From positions 148,658-212,657 of the forward strand of contig JADGGK010000001.1 in the NCBI GenBank assembly GCA_019689975.1: a stretch of DNA of 64,000 nt, written 5' to 3'. This document shows positions 10,349 through 18,875 of the stretch, one piece after another. The notes beneath the pieces were generated by a model. It was not told the origin of the DNA. It did no database searches and was given only the letters and a program-made list of their open reading frames with translations. Source of the stretch: Pseudolabrys sp. Lineage in GTDB: Bacteria; Pseudomonadota; Alphaproteobacteria; Rhizobiales; Xanthobacteraceae. Position 1 is the stretch's first letter, and each line of letters opens with the position of its first letter. The position numbers and the translations under genes are program-made.

Positions 10349-11145
10349 CCGCGGATCGCGGGCTTTTTCAGCCCGAGCCTGGGCGCGGCGTTCTGCAGAA
10401 GAACCGCCAATTCCTCGGCCGCCTTGCGCAATGCGGGCTGATCGAGCTGTTTGATGTCGGCGATCTTGACCAGCCGTTCGACCTCTTCAATCTTGGCATG
10501 GATTGCGGCAGCGAGCTTGGCGTCACGCGCCTTGAGTGCATCCGCAAAGGCCAGCGTATAGACGGCCTCGAGACCTTCGACGTTTTCCTGCATATCGACG
10601 AGCGACGTGCCGGCATAGGGAGATTCGCCGCCCTTCGATTTGTTTTCGCCGAGTTCGTAGGCGAGCTTGGTCGCCCCGTTGAGTAGACCCTGCGGCCTGA
10701 AGCGGAAATTCGGCGCGGCGAGCCGACGGCTGAATTCGCCGAGATCGGCGACGAGCTTGTCAGTGGGTGCCTTGACCTCATCGAGCTTGCCGGCGAAGAG
10801 CGGCGCCTCGATGGCGTGGTAACCCTGCTTGGCGTCGGGCCAAGCGTCGATCGCCTCGTCGAGTTCGGGGAAGAATTCCCCGGTGATCGGCTCGACCGCT
10901 TCCCATCCCTTGCGCGACTTGATCCACGCGGCCTGGGCGGCCTTGGCGTCGCCGCCCTTCACTGCCGCCTGCAATTCCCTGGCGCCCGCAAGGGCAAGCC
11001 CGATGCGTTCGGCGGCAAAGGGTTTGTAGGCCTTGGCGCCGGCCGCAAGCATGTCCGCGGCTTCGATCCGCGATCCGACAATGGCAATGACGGCGGCGAC
11101 GGCGAGGGAGGAAAGAGTGCTGGATCTGTGCATGGCCATCCCCAC
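10345..11145 (-). CDS. imelysin-like (peptidase M75/EfeO C-domain) periplasmic protein
   Basis: A 266-residue protein with a signal peptide (about 1-29) and the four-helix M75/imelysin fold. The family HxxE motif is present as GYHAIEAPLF (His110, Glu113). The EfeO-like helix AAWIKSRKGWEAVEPITGEFF lies at about 72-92. Family members (EfeO, IrpA, Algp7) bind iron, copper or alginate-linked metals; peptidase activity is doubtful. In-frame ATGs at 11145 and 11133 are both possible starts. It heads an operon with the di-heme protein and OprB porin, downstream of a 28-bp dyad. Confidence 0.88.
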   Translation of the reverse strand: MGMAMHRSSTLSSLAVAAVIAIVGSRIEAADMLAAGAKAYKPFAAERIGLALAGARELQAAVKGGDAKAAQAAWIKSRKGWEAVEPITGEFFPELDEAIDAWPDAKQGYHAIEAPLFAGKLDEVKAPTDKLVADLGEFSRRLAAPNFRFRPQGLLNGATKLAYELGENKSKGGESPYAGTSLVDMQENVEGLEAVYTLAFADALKARDAKLAAAIHAKIEEVERLVKIADIKQLDQPALRKAAEELAVLLQNAAPRLGLKKPAIRG

Positions 11146-11204
11146 GACGGAATGTGGCCGCAGGAATGACCGGGAAGCACCGCCCCGTCAATGAAAAAAT
11201 GATG

Positions 11205-11232
11205 TTAGATCAATAGGTTATAATTGGTCTAA
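11205..11232 (-). promoter_or_regulatory. 28-bp inverted repeat upstream of the imelysin operon
   Basis: TTAGATCAAT (11205-11214) and ATTGGTCTAA (11223-11232) form a dyad with 9 of 10 matching positions around the AT-rich 8-bp centre AGGTTATA. It sits 60 bp upstream of the imelysin start, in the only AT-rich part of the spacer, as expected of a repressor operator at a promoter. It does not match the Irr (ICE), RirA, Zur or FNR consensus well enough to name the regulator. Confidence 0.6.
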
Positions 11233-11310
11233 TGTAAGGGTGATCGATTTCGAATCATTGCAATGAAAGTCATCGGCCCAAGCGGCTGGACGGCCTCATG
11301 TCGCCGCCGG

Positions 11311-11943
11311 TCAACCGGCACCGTCCGGCCCCTCCGCAATGTCCACATTGTCGTTTACGGGTGCGGGTTCCGGCTTGGGCGCGGCTTTCACGACCGCGAC
11401 CAGCGCCGGCCGCAGCACGCGGTCGCCCAGCATATAGCCGGCCTGGATCACCTGCCCGACGTGACCGGGAGGCAGTTCTGCGTGCTCCATCTCGAACATA
11501 GCCTGGTGGAGGTTGGGATCGAACCTTTCGCCGTCGGGAGAGAACCTCCTGACGCCGTGCTTCTCGAGCACCTTCATCAATTCGCGCTCGGTCAACTCCA
11601 CGCCGTCGAGCAGGGCCTTGATCCGTTCCTCGCCTTTGGCGCGGAGTTCCTCGTCAAGGGCCTGCATGGCGCGATGCATGTTGTCCGCCACCACCAGAAT
11701 GTCGCGGGCAAAGCTGGCGATCCCGTAGATGCGTGCGTCGGCCACCTCGCGCGCGGTGCGCTTGCGGAGATTTTCCATCTCGGCGAGCGTGCGCAGCGCC
11801 TTGTCCTTGAACTCGGCGGCCTCCCGCTGCGCCTGGGCGAGCGGATCGGGCTGTTCGCCCGTACCCTGCGCCGCCGGAGCGGCCGCATCCGGCGCGGATG
11901 CGGCGTCCACGCTCTCGGGCTCGCGAACCGTCGGGTCCGTCAT
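11311..11943 (-). CDS. grpE: nucleotide exchange factor GrpE
   Basis: A 210-residue homodimeric cochaperone that releases ADP from DnaK. A disordered Ala/Pro/Asp-rich head (about 1-45) precedes the long dimerisation helix with RTLAEMENLRKRTAREVADARIYG. The beta domain carries GVRRFSPDGERFDPNLHQAMFEMEH and GHVGQVIQAGYMLGDRVLRPALV, the GrpE signature. The frame is open 40 codons upstream, but the ATG at 11943 (MTDPTVREP) matches the family length. It is downstream of hrcA, separated by 188 bp that carries a candidate RpoH promoter. Confidence 0.97.
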   Translation of the reverse strand: MTDPTVREPESVDAASAPDAAAPAAQGTGEQPDPLAQAQREAAEFKDKALRTLAEMENLRKRTAREVADARIYGIASFARDILVVADNMHRAMQALDEELRAKGEERIKALLDGVELTERELMKVLEKHGVRRFSPDGERFDPNLHQAMFEMEHAELPPGHVGQVIQAGYMLGDRVLRPALVAVVKAAPKPEPAPVNDNVDIAEGPDGAG

Positions 11944-11981
11944 CGTGCTCAATCCATCATTCGATTGGTCGGATGCCCGGC

Positions 11982-12010
11982 ATATCAGGCCTGGAACCCC
12001 AAAAATCAAG
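11982..12010 (-). promoter_or_regulatory. candidate RpoH-type promoter for grpE
   Basis: On the minus strand CTTG (12010-12007) is followed by 18 bp and CTGATAT (11988-11982). This matches CTTG-N17/18-CYTATNT except for G in place of T at the third position of the -10. It lies 39 bp upstream of the grpE ATG, which would give a short leader. It is weaker than the dnaK promoter. Confidence 0.45.
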
Positions 12011-12131
12011 GATTCGCGGCCGACCTCGCCGGCCGGGACGTGCCCACGAGGCATTGCCGGCAAACCGCGCGATCATGCCGGCCTATGCCTCACCCACATC
12101 GGACAGCGTGTCAACAAGATTAAAATCGCCT

Positions 12132-13226
12132 TCAGGCCGTCTCGCGCGTGAGCAGCCGGCTGACGACGCGTGCGGTGTAGTCCACCATCGGGATGACCCG
12201 CGCATAATTGAGCCTGGTCGGGCCGATCACGCCGATCACCCCCACGATGCGGCCCTTGCCGTCGCTGTAAGGCGCGACGATGGTGGAGGAGCCGGAAAGC
12301 GAGAACAATTTGTTCTCCGAGCCGATGAAGATGCGCACGCCCTCGCCGCGTTCGGCGCGGCCGAGCAGATCGATGACCCCCCGCTTGGTCTCCAGCGTGT
12401 CGAACAGCGCCCGCACCCGCTCAAGATCCTCGAGCGCGCGCAGGTCTTCGAGCAGGTTGGCGTGGCCGTGCACGATCAGCTGGCGCTCCTCGCCGTCGCC
12501 GCCTGACCAGCTCGCAAGACCCGCGGCGATAATCTTCTGCGTGAGTTGGTCGAGTTCCGCTTCGCCTTCCTTGACCGCGTTTTCGATCTCGTTGCGCAAC
12601 TCGGCGAGCGTCTTGCCGCGGATGCGCGCGTTGAGGAAGTTGCCGGCTTCGACAAGCGAAGAGGTGGGCAAACCCGGCGGAACATTGAGCACGCGGTTCT
12701 CGACCTCGCCGTCCTCGCCCACCAGCACCGCCAATGCCCGTTCCGGGTCGAGCCGCACGAACTCGATGTGCTTGAGCCGCATGTTGCTCTTGGTCGTGAG
12801 CACGATCGAAGCCGATCGCGTGAGACCCGACAGTGCCTGCGACGCTTCGGAGAGGATCGATTCCACCGACTGGTTGCTGCCGGCGCCGGCCACCTGCGCC
12901 TCGATCGCCCGCCGCTCCTCGTCCGTGAGATCGCCGATTTCGAGCAGCGCATCGACGAAAAATCGCAAGCCGAGTTCCGTCGGCAGCCGCCCGGCCGAGG
13001 TGTGCGGGGCGTATATGAGACCGAGATGCTCCAGGTCGGACATCACGTTGCGCACCGAGGCAGGCGAAAGCGTGATCGGCAGGATGCGAGCGATGTTGCG
13101 CGAACCGACCGGCTCGCCGGTCGCAAGGTAGCTCTCGACGATCTGGCGGAAGATTTCGCGCGAGCGTTCGTTGAGCGCTGCGAGGCTCACCTGGGTCGAA
13201 CCGATCGGAACGTCGTGAGAAGCCAT
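12132..13226 (-). CDS. hrcA: heat-inducible transcription repressor HrcA
   Basis: A 364-residue repressor that binds CIRCE operators of chaperone operons and is kept active by GroEL. The winged-helix domain (about 15-95) includes [26 protein letters not shown] and [18 protein letters not shown]. The GAF-like middle and the C-terminal [24 protein letters not shown] are family signatures. It is followed by grpE on the same strand. No complete CIRCE element was found anywhere in the window, so its targets (for example groESL) probably lie elsewhere. Confidence 0.97.
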   Translation of the reverse strand: MASHDVPIGSTQVSLAALNERSREIFRQIVESYLATGEPVGSRNIARILPITLSPASVRNVMSDLEHLGLIYAPHTSAGRLPTELGLRFFVDALLEIGDLTDEERRAIEAQVAGAGSNQSVESILSEASQALSGLTRSASIVLTTKSNMRLKHIEFVRLDPERALAVLVGEDGEVENRVLNVPPGLPTSSLVEAGNFLNARIRGKTLAELRNEIENAVKEGEAELDQLTQKIIAAGLASWSGGDGEERQLIVHGHANLLEDLRALEDLERVRALFDTLETKRGVIDLLGRAERGEGVRIFIGSENKLFSLSGSSTIVAPYSDGKGRIVGVIGVIGPTRLNYARVIPMVDYTARVVSRLLTRETA

Positions 13227-13583
13227 TGGCCGGCTCCGTAATCTTGGCCGAAAAACCGATGCAAGAATTGATCATCGGGCCGTCGTTGTTCAAGTCGGCC
13301 CCCGGGCGCGACGCCGCCGGGGCGGCTCGGTGTCGTCGCCCCGGGCGGGGTGGGGATGCCGGGCGCGCGCTGCCCCCGCGCCCCCGAGCGGCCATTCTGA
13401 CGGCGGCATTCCCGATAGTGTCTCGCCGCCCGTCCGCCATGTTGCAGGCCGACGCCGGAAGCCAGGCGCTGCACCGCCGTTCCGAGCGAAGCGCAGGGTG
13501 GCAAGTCGCGGAGCACGGCGTCTCGCGCTTGCGGCGGCCACGGCCGCTCCTTAAAAGCCTTCCTGAACCACAGGAGAGAATGC
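13227..13583. other. hrcA/rph divergent intergenic region
   Basis: This 357-bp GC-rich spacer separates leftward hrcA from rightward rph. Near rph it carries an AGGAGA ribosome-binding site at about 13571-13576. I saw no complete CIRCE element, no well-formed RpoH promoter and no convincing ORF; the frames that remain open are arginine/proline-rich shadows. Confidence 0.6.
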
Positions 13584-14297
13584 ATGCGGCCGAGCCGCCG
13601 ACAGCCCGACGAATTGCGGCCCGTGTCGTTGGAGCGCGGCGTCGTCAAATATGCCGAAGGCTCTTGTTTCGTGAAATTCGGCGACACCCACGTGCTGGTG
13701 ACGGCGAGCCTTGAAGAGCGCCTGCCTCCCTGGCTCAAGGGACAGGGCCGCGGCTGGATCACGGCCGAATACGGCATGCTTCCGCGCGCGACCTCGGAGC
13801 GAACGCGCCGCGAGGCCTCCGCCGGCAAGCAGGGCGGCCGCACGATCGAAATACAGCGCCTGATCGGCCGCTCACTGCGATCGATCGTCGATCTGACCGC
13901 GCTCGGCGAGCGGCAGATCACCATCGACTGCGACGTCATCCAGGCGGACGGCGGCACGCGCACCGCGTCGATCACCGGCGGCTGGGTGGCGCTCGCCGAT
14001 TGCATCGGCTGGATGAAGGCGCGCGACATGATCAAGGGCGAGGCGCTGCGCGATCACATCGCGGCGGTCTCGTGCGGCCTCTGCCAGGGCACCGCCGTGC
14101 TCGATCTCGACTATGCCGAGGATTCGCAGGCCGACACCGACGCCAATTTCGTGATGACCGGCTCCGGACATCTCGTCGAAATCCAGGCGACGGCGGAGAA
14201 GACGCCGTTCAGCGAGGAACAGTTTCTCGCCCTGCTCGGTCTTGCGCGCAAAGGCATCGAGAAGTTGGTTGGCCTGCAGAAACTAGCCGTCGCGTGA
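13584..14297 (+). CDS. rph: ribonuclease PH
   Basis: A 237-residue phosphorolytic 3'-5' exoribonuclease that trims the 3' ends of tRNA precursors. It opens with [18 protein letters not shown] and carries [35 protein letters not shown] and the [13 protein letters not shown] helix. [17 protein letters not shown] supplies the phosphate-binding region. Length is standard. Its TGA overlaps the GTG start of rdgB, so the two genes are coupled. Confidence 0.98.
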   Translation: MRPSRRQPDELRPVSLERGVVKYAEGSCFVKFGDTHVLVTASLEERLPPWLKGQGRGWITAEYGMLPRATSERTRREASAGKQGGRTIEIQRLIGRSLRSIVDLTALGERQITIDCDVIQADGGTRTASITGGWVALADCIGWMKARDMIKGEALRDHIAAVSCGLCQGTAVLDLDYAEDSQADTDANFVMTGSGHLVEIQATAEKTPFSEEQFLALLGLARKGIEKLVGLQKLAVA

Positions 14298-14950
14298 ACC
14301 GCAAGCTCACAGGTCCGGTGGTCATCGCCACCCACAATCCCGGCAAGCTCGCGGAGATGCGGGCGCTGCTTTCGCCGTTCGGCATCGAGGCGCGATCGGC
14401 CGCCGAGCTTGGTCTTCCCGAACCCGCGGAAACCGGGAAGACCTTCGCCGCCAACGCCCGGATCAAGGCCCTGGCGGCGGCCAAGGCAACCGGGCAGGTC
14501 GCCTTCGCGGATGATTCCGGGCTTGTCGTCGACACGCTCGGCGGCGCGCCGGGAGTCCATTCGGCGCGCTGGGCCGGACCGGAACGGGATTTCCGTGCGG
14601 CCATGAACAAGATCCAGACGCTGCTCGTCGAGCGCGGGGCGCACGACCCGGCGCAGCGGCGCGCGCATTTCGTCGCCGCGCTCTGCCTCGCTTGGCCCGA
14701 CGGCCACAAGGAGGAATTCGAAGGCCGCGTCGACGGGGTCCTGGTGTGGCCCCCGCGGGGCGACAAGGGCTTCGGCTACGACCCGCTCTTCCAGCCTGAC
14801 GGATTCGATCGCACCTTCGGCGAGATGAGCGCGGAGGAAAAGCACGGCCTGCCGCCGAGAGGGCAGGGTCTTTCCCACCGCGCGCGGGCCTTCATGAAGC
14901 TCGCGCAGGCGTGTCTGCCGCACGAGCCGAACGGTTCCCGATCATTATAA
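14294..14950 (+). CDS. rdgB: dITP/XTP pyrophosphatase
   Basis: A 218-residue HAM1/RdgB-family enzyme that hydrolyses non-canonical purine nucleoside triphosphates to monophosphates, keeping them out of DNA. The substrate loop [15 protein letters not shown] is at about 10-24, and [25 protein letters not shown] holds the metal-binding acidic residues. [12 protein letters not shown] and [18 protein letters not shown] are the C-terminal signatures. The GTG start at 14294 overlaps the rph stop (GTGA) and puts the family N-terminus in place; no upstream ATG gives a sensible protein. Confidence 0.96.
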   Translation: MNRKLTGPVVIATHNPGKLAEMRALLSPFGIEARSAAELGLPEPAETGKTFAANARIKALAAAKATGQVAFADDSGLVVDTLGGAPGVHSARWAGPERDFRAAMNKIQTLLVERGAHDPAQRRAHFVAALCLAWPDGHKEEFEGRVDGVLVWPPRGDKGFGYDPLFQPDGFDRTFGEMSAEEKHGLPPRGQGLSHRARAFMKLAQACLPHEPNGSRSL

Positions 14951-15014
14951 TTTTAATCAACTCTCGCGTTTAAGATCTTGTTCGCGCTGGCCGCGACGCA
15001 AGGCGCGCCTTAAG

Positions 15015-16175
15015 ATGCTTAACATGTCGTTAACGAGCCCCTTCGCGGTCTACGTCCACTGGCCCTTTTGCCTTTCCAAGTGCCCTTACTGCGACTTCAA
15101 CAGCCATGTCCGGCGCACCGGCATCGATGAAGCGCGGTTTGCGCGCGCCTACCAATCCGAGATCGCGGCGATCGCCGCGCGCACGCCCGGCCGCACGGTG
15201 TCGAGCATCTTCTTCGGCGGCGGCACTCCCTCGCTGATGCAACCCGTAACGGTGGGGACGATCCTTGATGCCATCGCCGGCCACTGGGCCATCGCGCCGG
15301 ACGTGGAAGTCACCCTGGAAGCCAACCCCACCAGCGTCGAGGCGCGGCGCTTCCGCGGCTTCCGCGCCGCGGGCGTCAACCGCGTTTCGCTCGGCGTGCA
15401 GTCGCTTGACGACGTCGCGCTCAAGGCGCTCGGCCGCCTGCACAGCGTCAGCGAGGCGCTCGACGCCGTGGCGATCGCGCGCAGCATCTTCGACCGCTAT
15501 TCCTTTGATCTCATCTACGCGCGGCCGCAGCAGACGCCGGCGGCCTGGGCCGCCGAACTCGAACGCGCGCTCGCCTGTGCCGGAGATCATCTTTCGCTCT
15601 ATCAATTGACGATCGAACCCGGCACGCCGTTCTTCGAGCTGCACAAGGCGGGGAAGCTGACGCTGCCGGATGAAGATCTCGCCCGCGAACTCTACGACCT
15701 GACGCAAATTCTGTGTGACGAGGCGGGCATGCCGGCCTACGAGATTTCCAATCACGCGCGACCGGGGGGCGAATGCCGGCACAATCTCGCCTATTGGCGC
15801 GGTCATGACTATGCCGGCATCGGGCCCGGCGCGCATGGACGCATCACCGTGGGCGGGCAGCGCCGCGCCACCGAGGCCGAACGGCGGCCGGAAAAATGGC
15901 TCATGCGCGTGGAAGCGCTTGGAAACGGAATCGTCGTTGACGATGCGCTCACGCCCGGCGAAGCGGCGGACGAATATCTGCTCATGGGGCTGCGTCTTGC
16001 CGAAGGCATCGATCCGGCGCGCTATGCGAGGCTGGCCGGCCGTTCGCTCGACCCCGCACGCGTTGCGATGCTGCGCGAGCAGGGCGCGATCGCGATCACC
16101 GGCGAGGGACGCCTGCGGGTGACGCAGTCGGGATTTCCGCTGCTCGACGCCGTCGTGGCGGATTTGGCCGCTTGA
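15015..16175 (+). CDS. hemW: radical SAM haem chaperone HemW
   Basis: A 386-residue radical SAM protein of the HemN-like HemW family. HemW binds haem and delivers it to respiratory enzymes; it is not the oxygen-independent coproporphyrinogen oxidase itself. The cluster motif is CLSKCPYC (Cys19, 23, 26) in YVHWPFCLSKCPYCDFNSH. FFGGGTPSLM, the VTLEANPTS strand and GVQSLDD are family segments. Two ATGs, at 15015 and 15024, are possible starts; a CtrA-like TTAA-N7-TTAA covers them. It ends 3 bp from the convergent lipoprotein gene. Confidence 0.94.
   Translation: MLNMSLTSPFAVYVHWPFCLSKCPYCDFNSHVRRTGIDEARFARAYQSEIAAIAARTPGRTVSSIFFGGGTPSLMQPVTVGTILDAIAGHWAIAPDVEVTLEANPTSVEARRFRGFRAAGVNRVSLGVQSLDDVALKALGRLHSVSEALDAVAIARSIFDRYSFDLIYARPQQTPAAWAAELERALACAGDHLSLYQLTIEPGTPFFELHKAGKLTLPDEDLARELYDLTQILCDEAGMPAYEISNHARPGGECRHNLAYWRGHDYAGIGPGAHGRITVGGQRRATEAERRPEKWLMRVEALGNGIVVDDALTPGEAADEYLLMGLRLAEGIDPARYARLAGRSLDPARVAMLREQGAIAITGEGRLRVTQSGFPLLDAVVADLAA
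15019..15033 (+). promoter_or_regulatory. CtrA-like box at the hemW start
   Basis: TTAA (15019-15022), seven bases, TTAA (15030-15033) matches the alphaproteobacterial CtrA consensus TTAA-N7-TTAA exactly. A further TTAA lies 5 bp upstream (15010-15013). The site overlaps both candidate hemW start codons, an unusual place for an activator but suited to repression. Confidence 0.35.
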
Positions 16176-16178
16176 GCC

Positions 16179-17369
16179 TCAGGTGCCCGGTCGGAATGCC
16201 TTCGGCGCCGGACTGACGACCTGACCGCCGTTGGGCGTGACGCGCAGCACGGCAAGCTCGCGTTCGTTGGTACCGTCGGGGCGAAAGCGGAACACCCCGT
16301 CGATGCCGGCAAACCCCGACGCGTTGGTCAGCACTTGTTCCGTGAAGCGCTGCGTGCCTTGCGTCTTCACCAAAGCGGCGACCAATGCCACGGCATCGTA
16401 GGCCAGCGTCGCCGTGCGCACCGGATCCTGGTGATAGCGGGCGCGGTAGCGCGCGGTGAAATTCCGGAAGCCGTCCGACTCCGGTGCCGCGTAAAGACCG
16501 CCCTGAAGTTCGGCATCGGAGAAGATGCGCGGGTCGTCCCACAGGCCGGTGCCCGCCAGTTGCACGCGCTTGAAATTGACCTTGGCGGCGATGAGCGCGC
16601 GCACGACCTGCGGCACGGCGTCCGCCCCGTCGGGAATGAAGACGGTGTCGACCTGATTGGCGACCTGCGCGACGCGCTGCACGGGCCCGGCGAGCTGGTT
16701 CGGGTCGGCCGGATATCGCTCGAGCGCAAGAACGCGGCCGCCGTGGCTTGCCACGTCCTGCTGAAATGCCGCCTGCACCACGGTGCCGTAGGGATTGTCC
16801 GGCAGCAGCGCCGCAAAGGAACGCTTGCCGCGCGAGATCTGGTACTCGACGATGCGGCGCACATCGGTCTCCGGCAGGAAGCTCAGCAGGTAGACGCCGC
16901 GCGAGGCGACGCTGGCGTCGGTCGAAAACGCGATCACCGGAATGCCGCGCTGCCGCGCGACGACGCCGACCGCGCTCACCGATTGCGCGAACAGGGGGCC
17001 GAGAATGATCTCGGCGCCCTCTCCTATCGCCTGCTGGGCGGCCGCTTGCGCATTTTGCGGGTTGCCGGCGTCGTCCTTCACCAGGAGCTGGATGTTCGGA
17101 TTCTTGAACTCGGCCAGCGCCATCTCGGCCGCGTTCTTCATCGACTGGGCGGCGACACCGGCATTGCCAGGCGCCGAGAGGGGTAGGATCAGGGCCACGC
17201 GGACCTGCCCGGTGCCGATCTGCGTGCCCGGCTCGGTTGCGGCCGGCTGGGGAGTCGATACGGCGCCGTCGTTGCTGAGCGTCGTACTGGCACAGGCGGC
17301 GAGCACGCCGAGCGCCGCGATCGCGCCCATTGACGCAAGCGGTTTGCCCATTCCTCGCATCTGCCCCAT
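16179..17369 (-). CDS. LpoA-like penicillin-binding protein activator lipoprotein
   Basis: A 396-residue lipoprotein with a type I periplasmic-binding-protein fold, like LpoA and Leu/Ile/Val-binding proteins. The lipobox LAAC puts the acylated cysteine at about residue 26 and predicts outer- or inner-membrane anchoring. The fold is supported by VRVALILPLSAPGNAGVAAQSMKNAAEMAL, VAVVARQRGIPVIAFSTD and the LLGPLFAQSV hinge-type segments. LpoA homologues stimulate PBP1a peptidoglycan synthesis; that role is inferred. Starts at 17369, 17360 and 17351 are in frame; 17360 has the best-spaced G-rich ribosome-binding site. Confidence 0.85.
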   Translation of the reverse strand: MGQMRGMGKPLASMGAIAALGVLAACASTTLSNDGAVSTPQPAATEPGTQIGTGQVRVALILPLSAPGNAGVAAQSMKNAAEMALAEFKNPNIQLLVKDDAGNPQNAQAAAQQAIGEGAEIILGPLFAQSVSAVGVVARQRGIPVIAFSTDASVASRGVYLLSFLPETDVRRIVEYQISRGKRSFAALLPDNPYGTVVQAAFQQDVASHGGRVLALERYPADPNQLAGPVQRVAQVANQVDTVFIPDGADAVPQVVRALIAAKVNFKRVQLAGTGLWDDPRIFSDAELQGGLYAAPESDGFRNFTARYRARYHQDPVRTATLAYDAVALVAALVKTQGTQRFTEQVLTNASGFAGIDGVFRFRPDGTNERELAVLRVTPNGGQVVSPAPKAFRPGT

Positions 17370-17543
17370 CCCCCTTTTTCCTGCATGCGTCCGGCCGGCG
17401 CGGCGGCCCGCCGAGCGAGGATCCTGCCTCCTTTTCCTAATCCCAAACCCGCCCCTTGTCGCGCAAAAGTTAAGCTACTGATGGGCATCGCGGATCGGGC
17501 CCCGTCATGGCGAATGCCGGGTTCCTCGGCTAAAATCGCGGCC

Positions 17544-18455
17544 ATGGCGGGAGAGCAAAATCGCACGCGCGGCTATGTGCTCGAGGGAGTCGCCGTGCGG
17601 GTGCCGAAGCTCCCCGGCGGGCTCTACGTGGTGGCAACGCCCATCGGCAATCTCGGCGACATCACCTTGCGGGCACTCGCGACGCTGGCCGCCGCCGACG
17701 TGATCGCCTGCGAGGACACGCGGGTCACGCGGCGGCTGACCGGGCGCTACGGCATCCTCACGCCGCTCACGCCTTACCACGAGCACAATGCCGCGGTCGC
17801 GCGTCCCAAGCTGCTCGCCCGTCTCGCCCGCGGGGAGGCAATTGCGCTCGTGTCGGACGCGGGCACGCCGTTGATCTCGGACCCGGGCTACAAGCTCGTG
17901 CGCGCCGCGCGCGAGGCCGGCCACGAGGTCACGGCCCTGCCCGGTGCCTCGGCGGTGCTGGCGGCGCTGGTCGTCGCCGGCCTTCCGACCGACCGTTTCT
18001 TCTTTGCAGGATTTCTGCCCGCGAAGCAGACCGCACGGCGCGCGCGCATCGCTGCGTTGAGCACGATACCGGCGACCTTGGTCCTGTACGAGAGCGGCCC
18101 GCGGCTTGCCTCGACGCTCGCCGATCTTGCCGACGAGCTCGGACCGCGCGCCGCGGCGGTCTGCCGGGAGCTCACCAAGCTGCACGAAGAGGTGCGGCGC
18201 GGGGAGCTCGCGCAACTCGCGCGCGACTATGCAGCGGGCGCGGAAACGCGCGGCGAATTCGTTGTCGTCGTCGCGCCGCCGGTCGAATCCGCGGCTGCGG
18301 CCGGCGAAGTCGACGCCATGCTGCGACGTGCGCTCGCGCGCGCATCGGTGAAGGAGGCTGTCGGCGAAGTCGCATGTGCGACCGGCCGGCCGCGGCGGGA
18401 AATCTATCGACGCGCGCTCGCGCTCGCCAAAGCCGTTGCGGATGGCACGCGGTGA
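17544..18455 (+). CDS. rsmI: 16S rRNA 2'-O-ribose C1402 methyltransferase
   Basis: A 303-residue tetrapyrrole-methylase-fold enzyme that methylates C1402 of 16S rRNA. Signatures in order are [53 protein letters not shown] and [14 protein letters not shown]. The open frame starts at 17385, but the ATG at 17544 gives a normal N-terminus. It overlaps yraN by 14 nt. The gene is divergent from the lpoA-like gene, as is common near yraN in Proteobacteria. Confidence 0.96.
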   Translation: MAGEQNRTRGYVLEGVAVRVPKLPGGLYVVATPIGNLGDITLRALATLAAADVIACEDTRVTRRLTGRYGILTPLTPYHEHNAAVARPKLLARLARGEAIALVSDAGTPLISDPGYKLVRAAREAGHEVTALPGASAVLAALVVAGLPTDRFFFAGFLPAKQTARRARIAALSTIPATLVLYESGPRLASTLADLADELGPRAAAVCRELTKLHEEVRRGELAQLARDYAAGAETRGEFVVVVAPPVESAAAAGEVDAMLRRALARASVKEAVGEVACATGRPRREIYRRALALAKAVADGTR

Positions 18456-18858
18456 CGACCCGATCCGGGCAAGGCCGAGGCCGCCCCACGGACCTGCGGT
18501 GCGGCCCGAGCGGCACCTTGCCTTTCGGTTCGGCCTATCGGCGGAAAGCCGCGCGGCGGCGGTGCTCATCGCCAAGGGTTTTCGTATCGCGGCGCGGCGC
18601 TGGAAATCGCCGGTCGGCGAAATCGACATCGTTGCCCGACGGCGGGACCTGCTGGTGTTTGTAGAAGTCAAGGCGCGCGCGGCTCTCGATGCGGCGGCGG
18701 AAGCGGTGAGCCCGCGACAGCGCCGCCGCATCATTGCGGCCGCAGAGGCCTGGCTTGCGGCGCATGAAAGCGATCGCTGGCGCAAGGTGCGCTTCGATGC
18801 CGTGCTGGTGGCGCCGCGCAGACTGCCGCGGCATATTGCGGGGGCGTTCGAGGCGTGA
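18442..18858 (+). CDS. yraN: YraN/UPF0102 family endonuclease-like protein
   Basis: A 138-residue protein of the UPF0102 family, which has a Holliday-junction-resolvase/restriction-nuclease fold. [47 protein letters not shown] carries the conserved E..A...L...G and GEIDIV...FVEVK motifs, where the Asp, Glu and Lys form the nuclease-like site. The ATG at 18442 overlaps the end of rsmI by 14 nt. Biochemical function is not established for the family. It ends 17 bp from the convergent chemoreceptor gene. Confidence 0.9.
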   Translation: MARGDDPIRARPRPPHGPAVRPERHLAFRFGLSAESRAAAVLIAKGFRIAARRWKSPVGEIDIVARRRDLLVFVEVKARAALDAAAEAVSPRQRRRIIAAAEAWLAAHESDRWRKVRFDAVLVAPRRLPRHIAGAFEA

Positions 18859-18875
18859 GGCGATCGCACGTCTCG

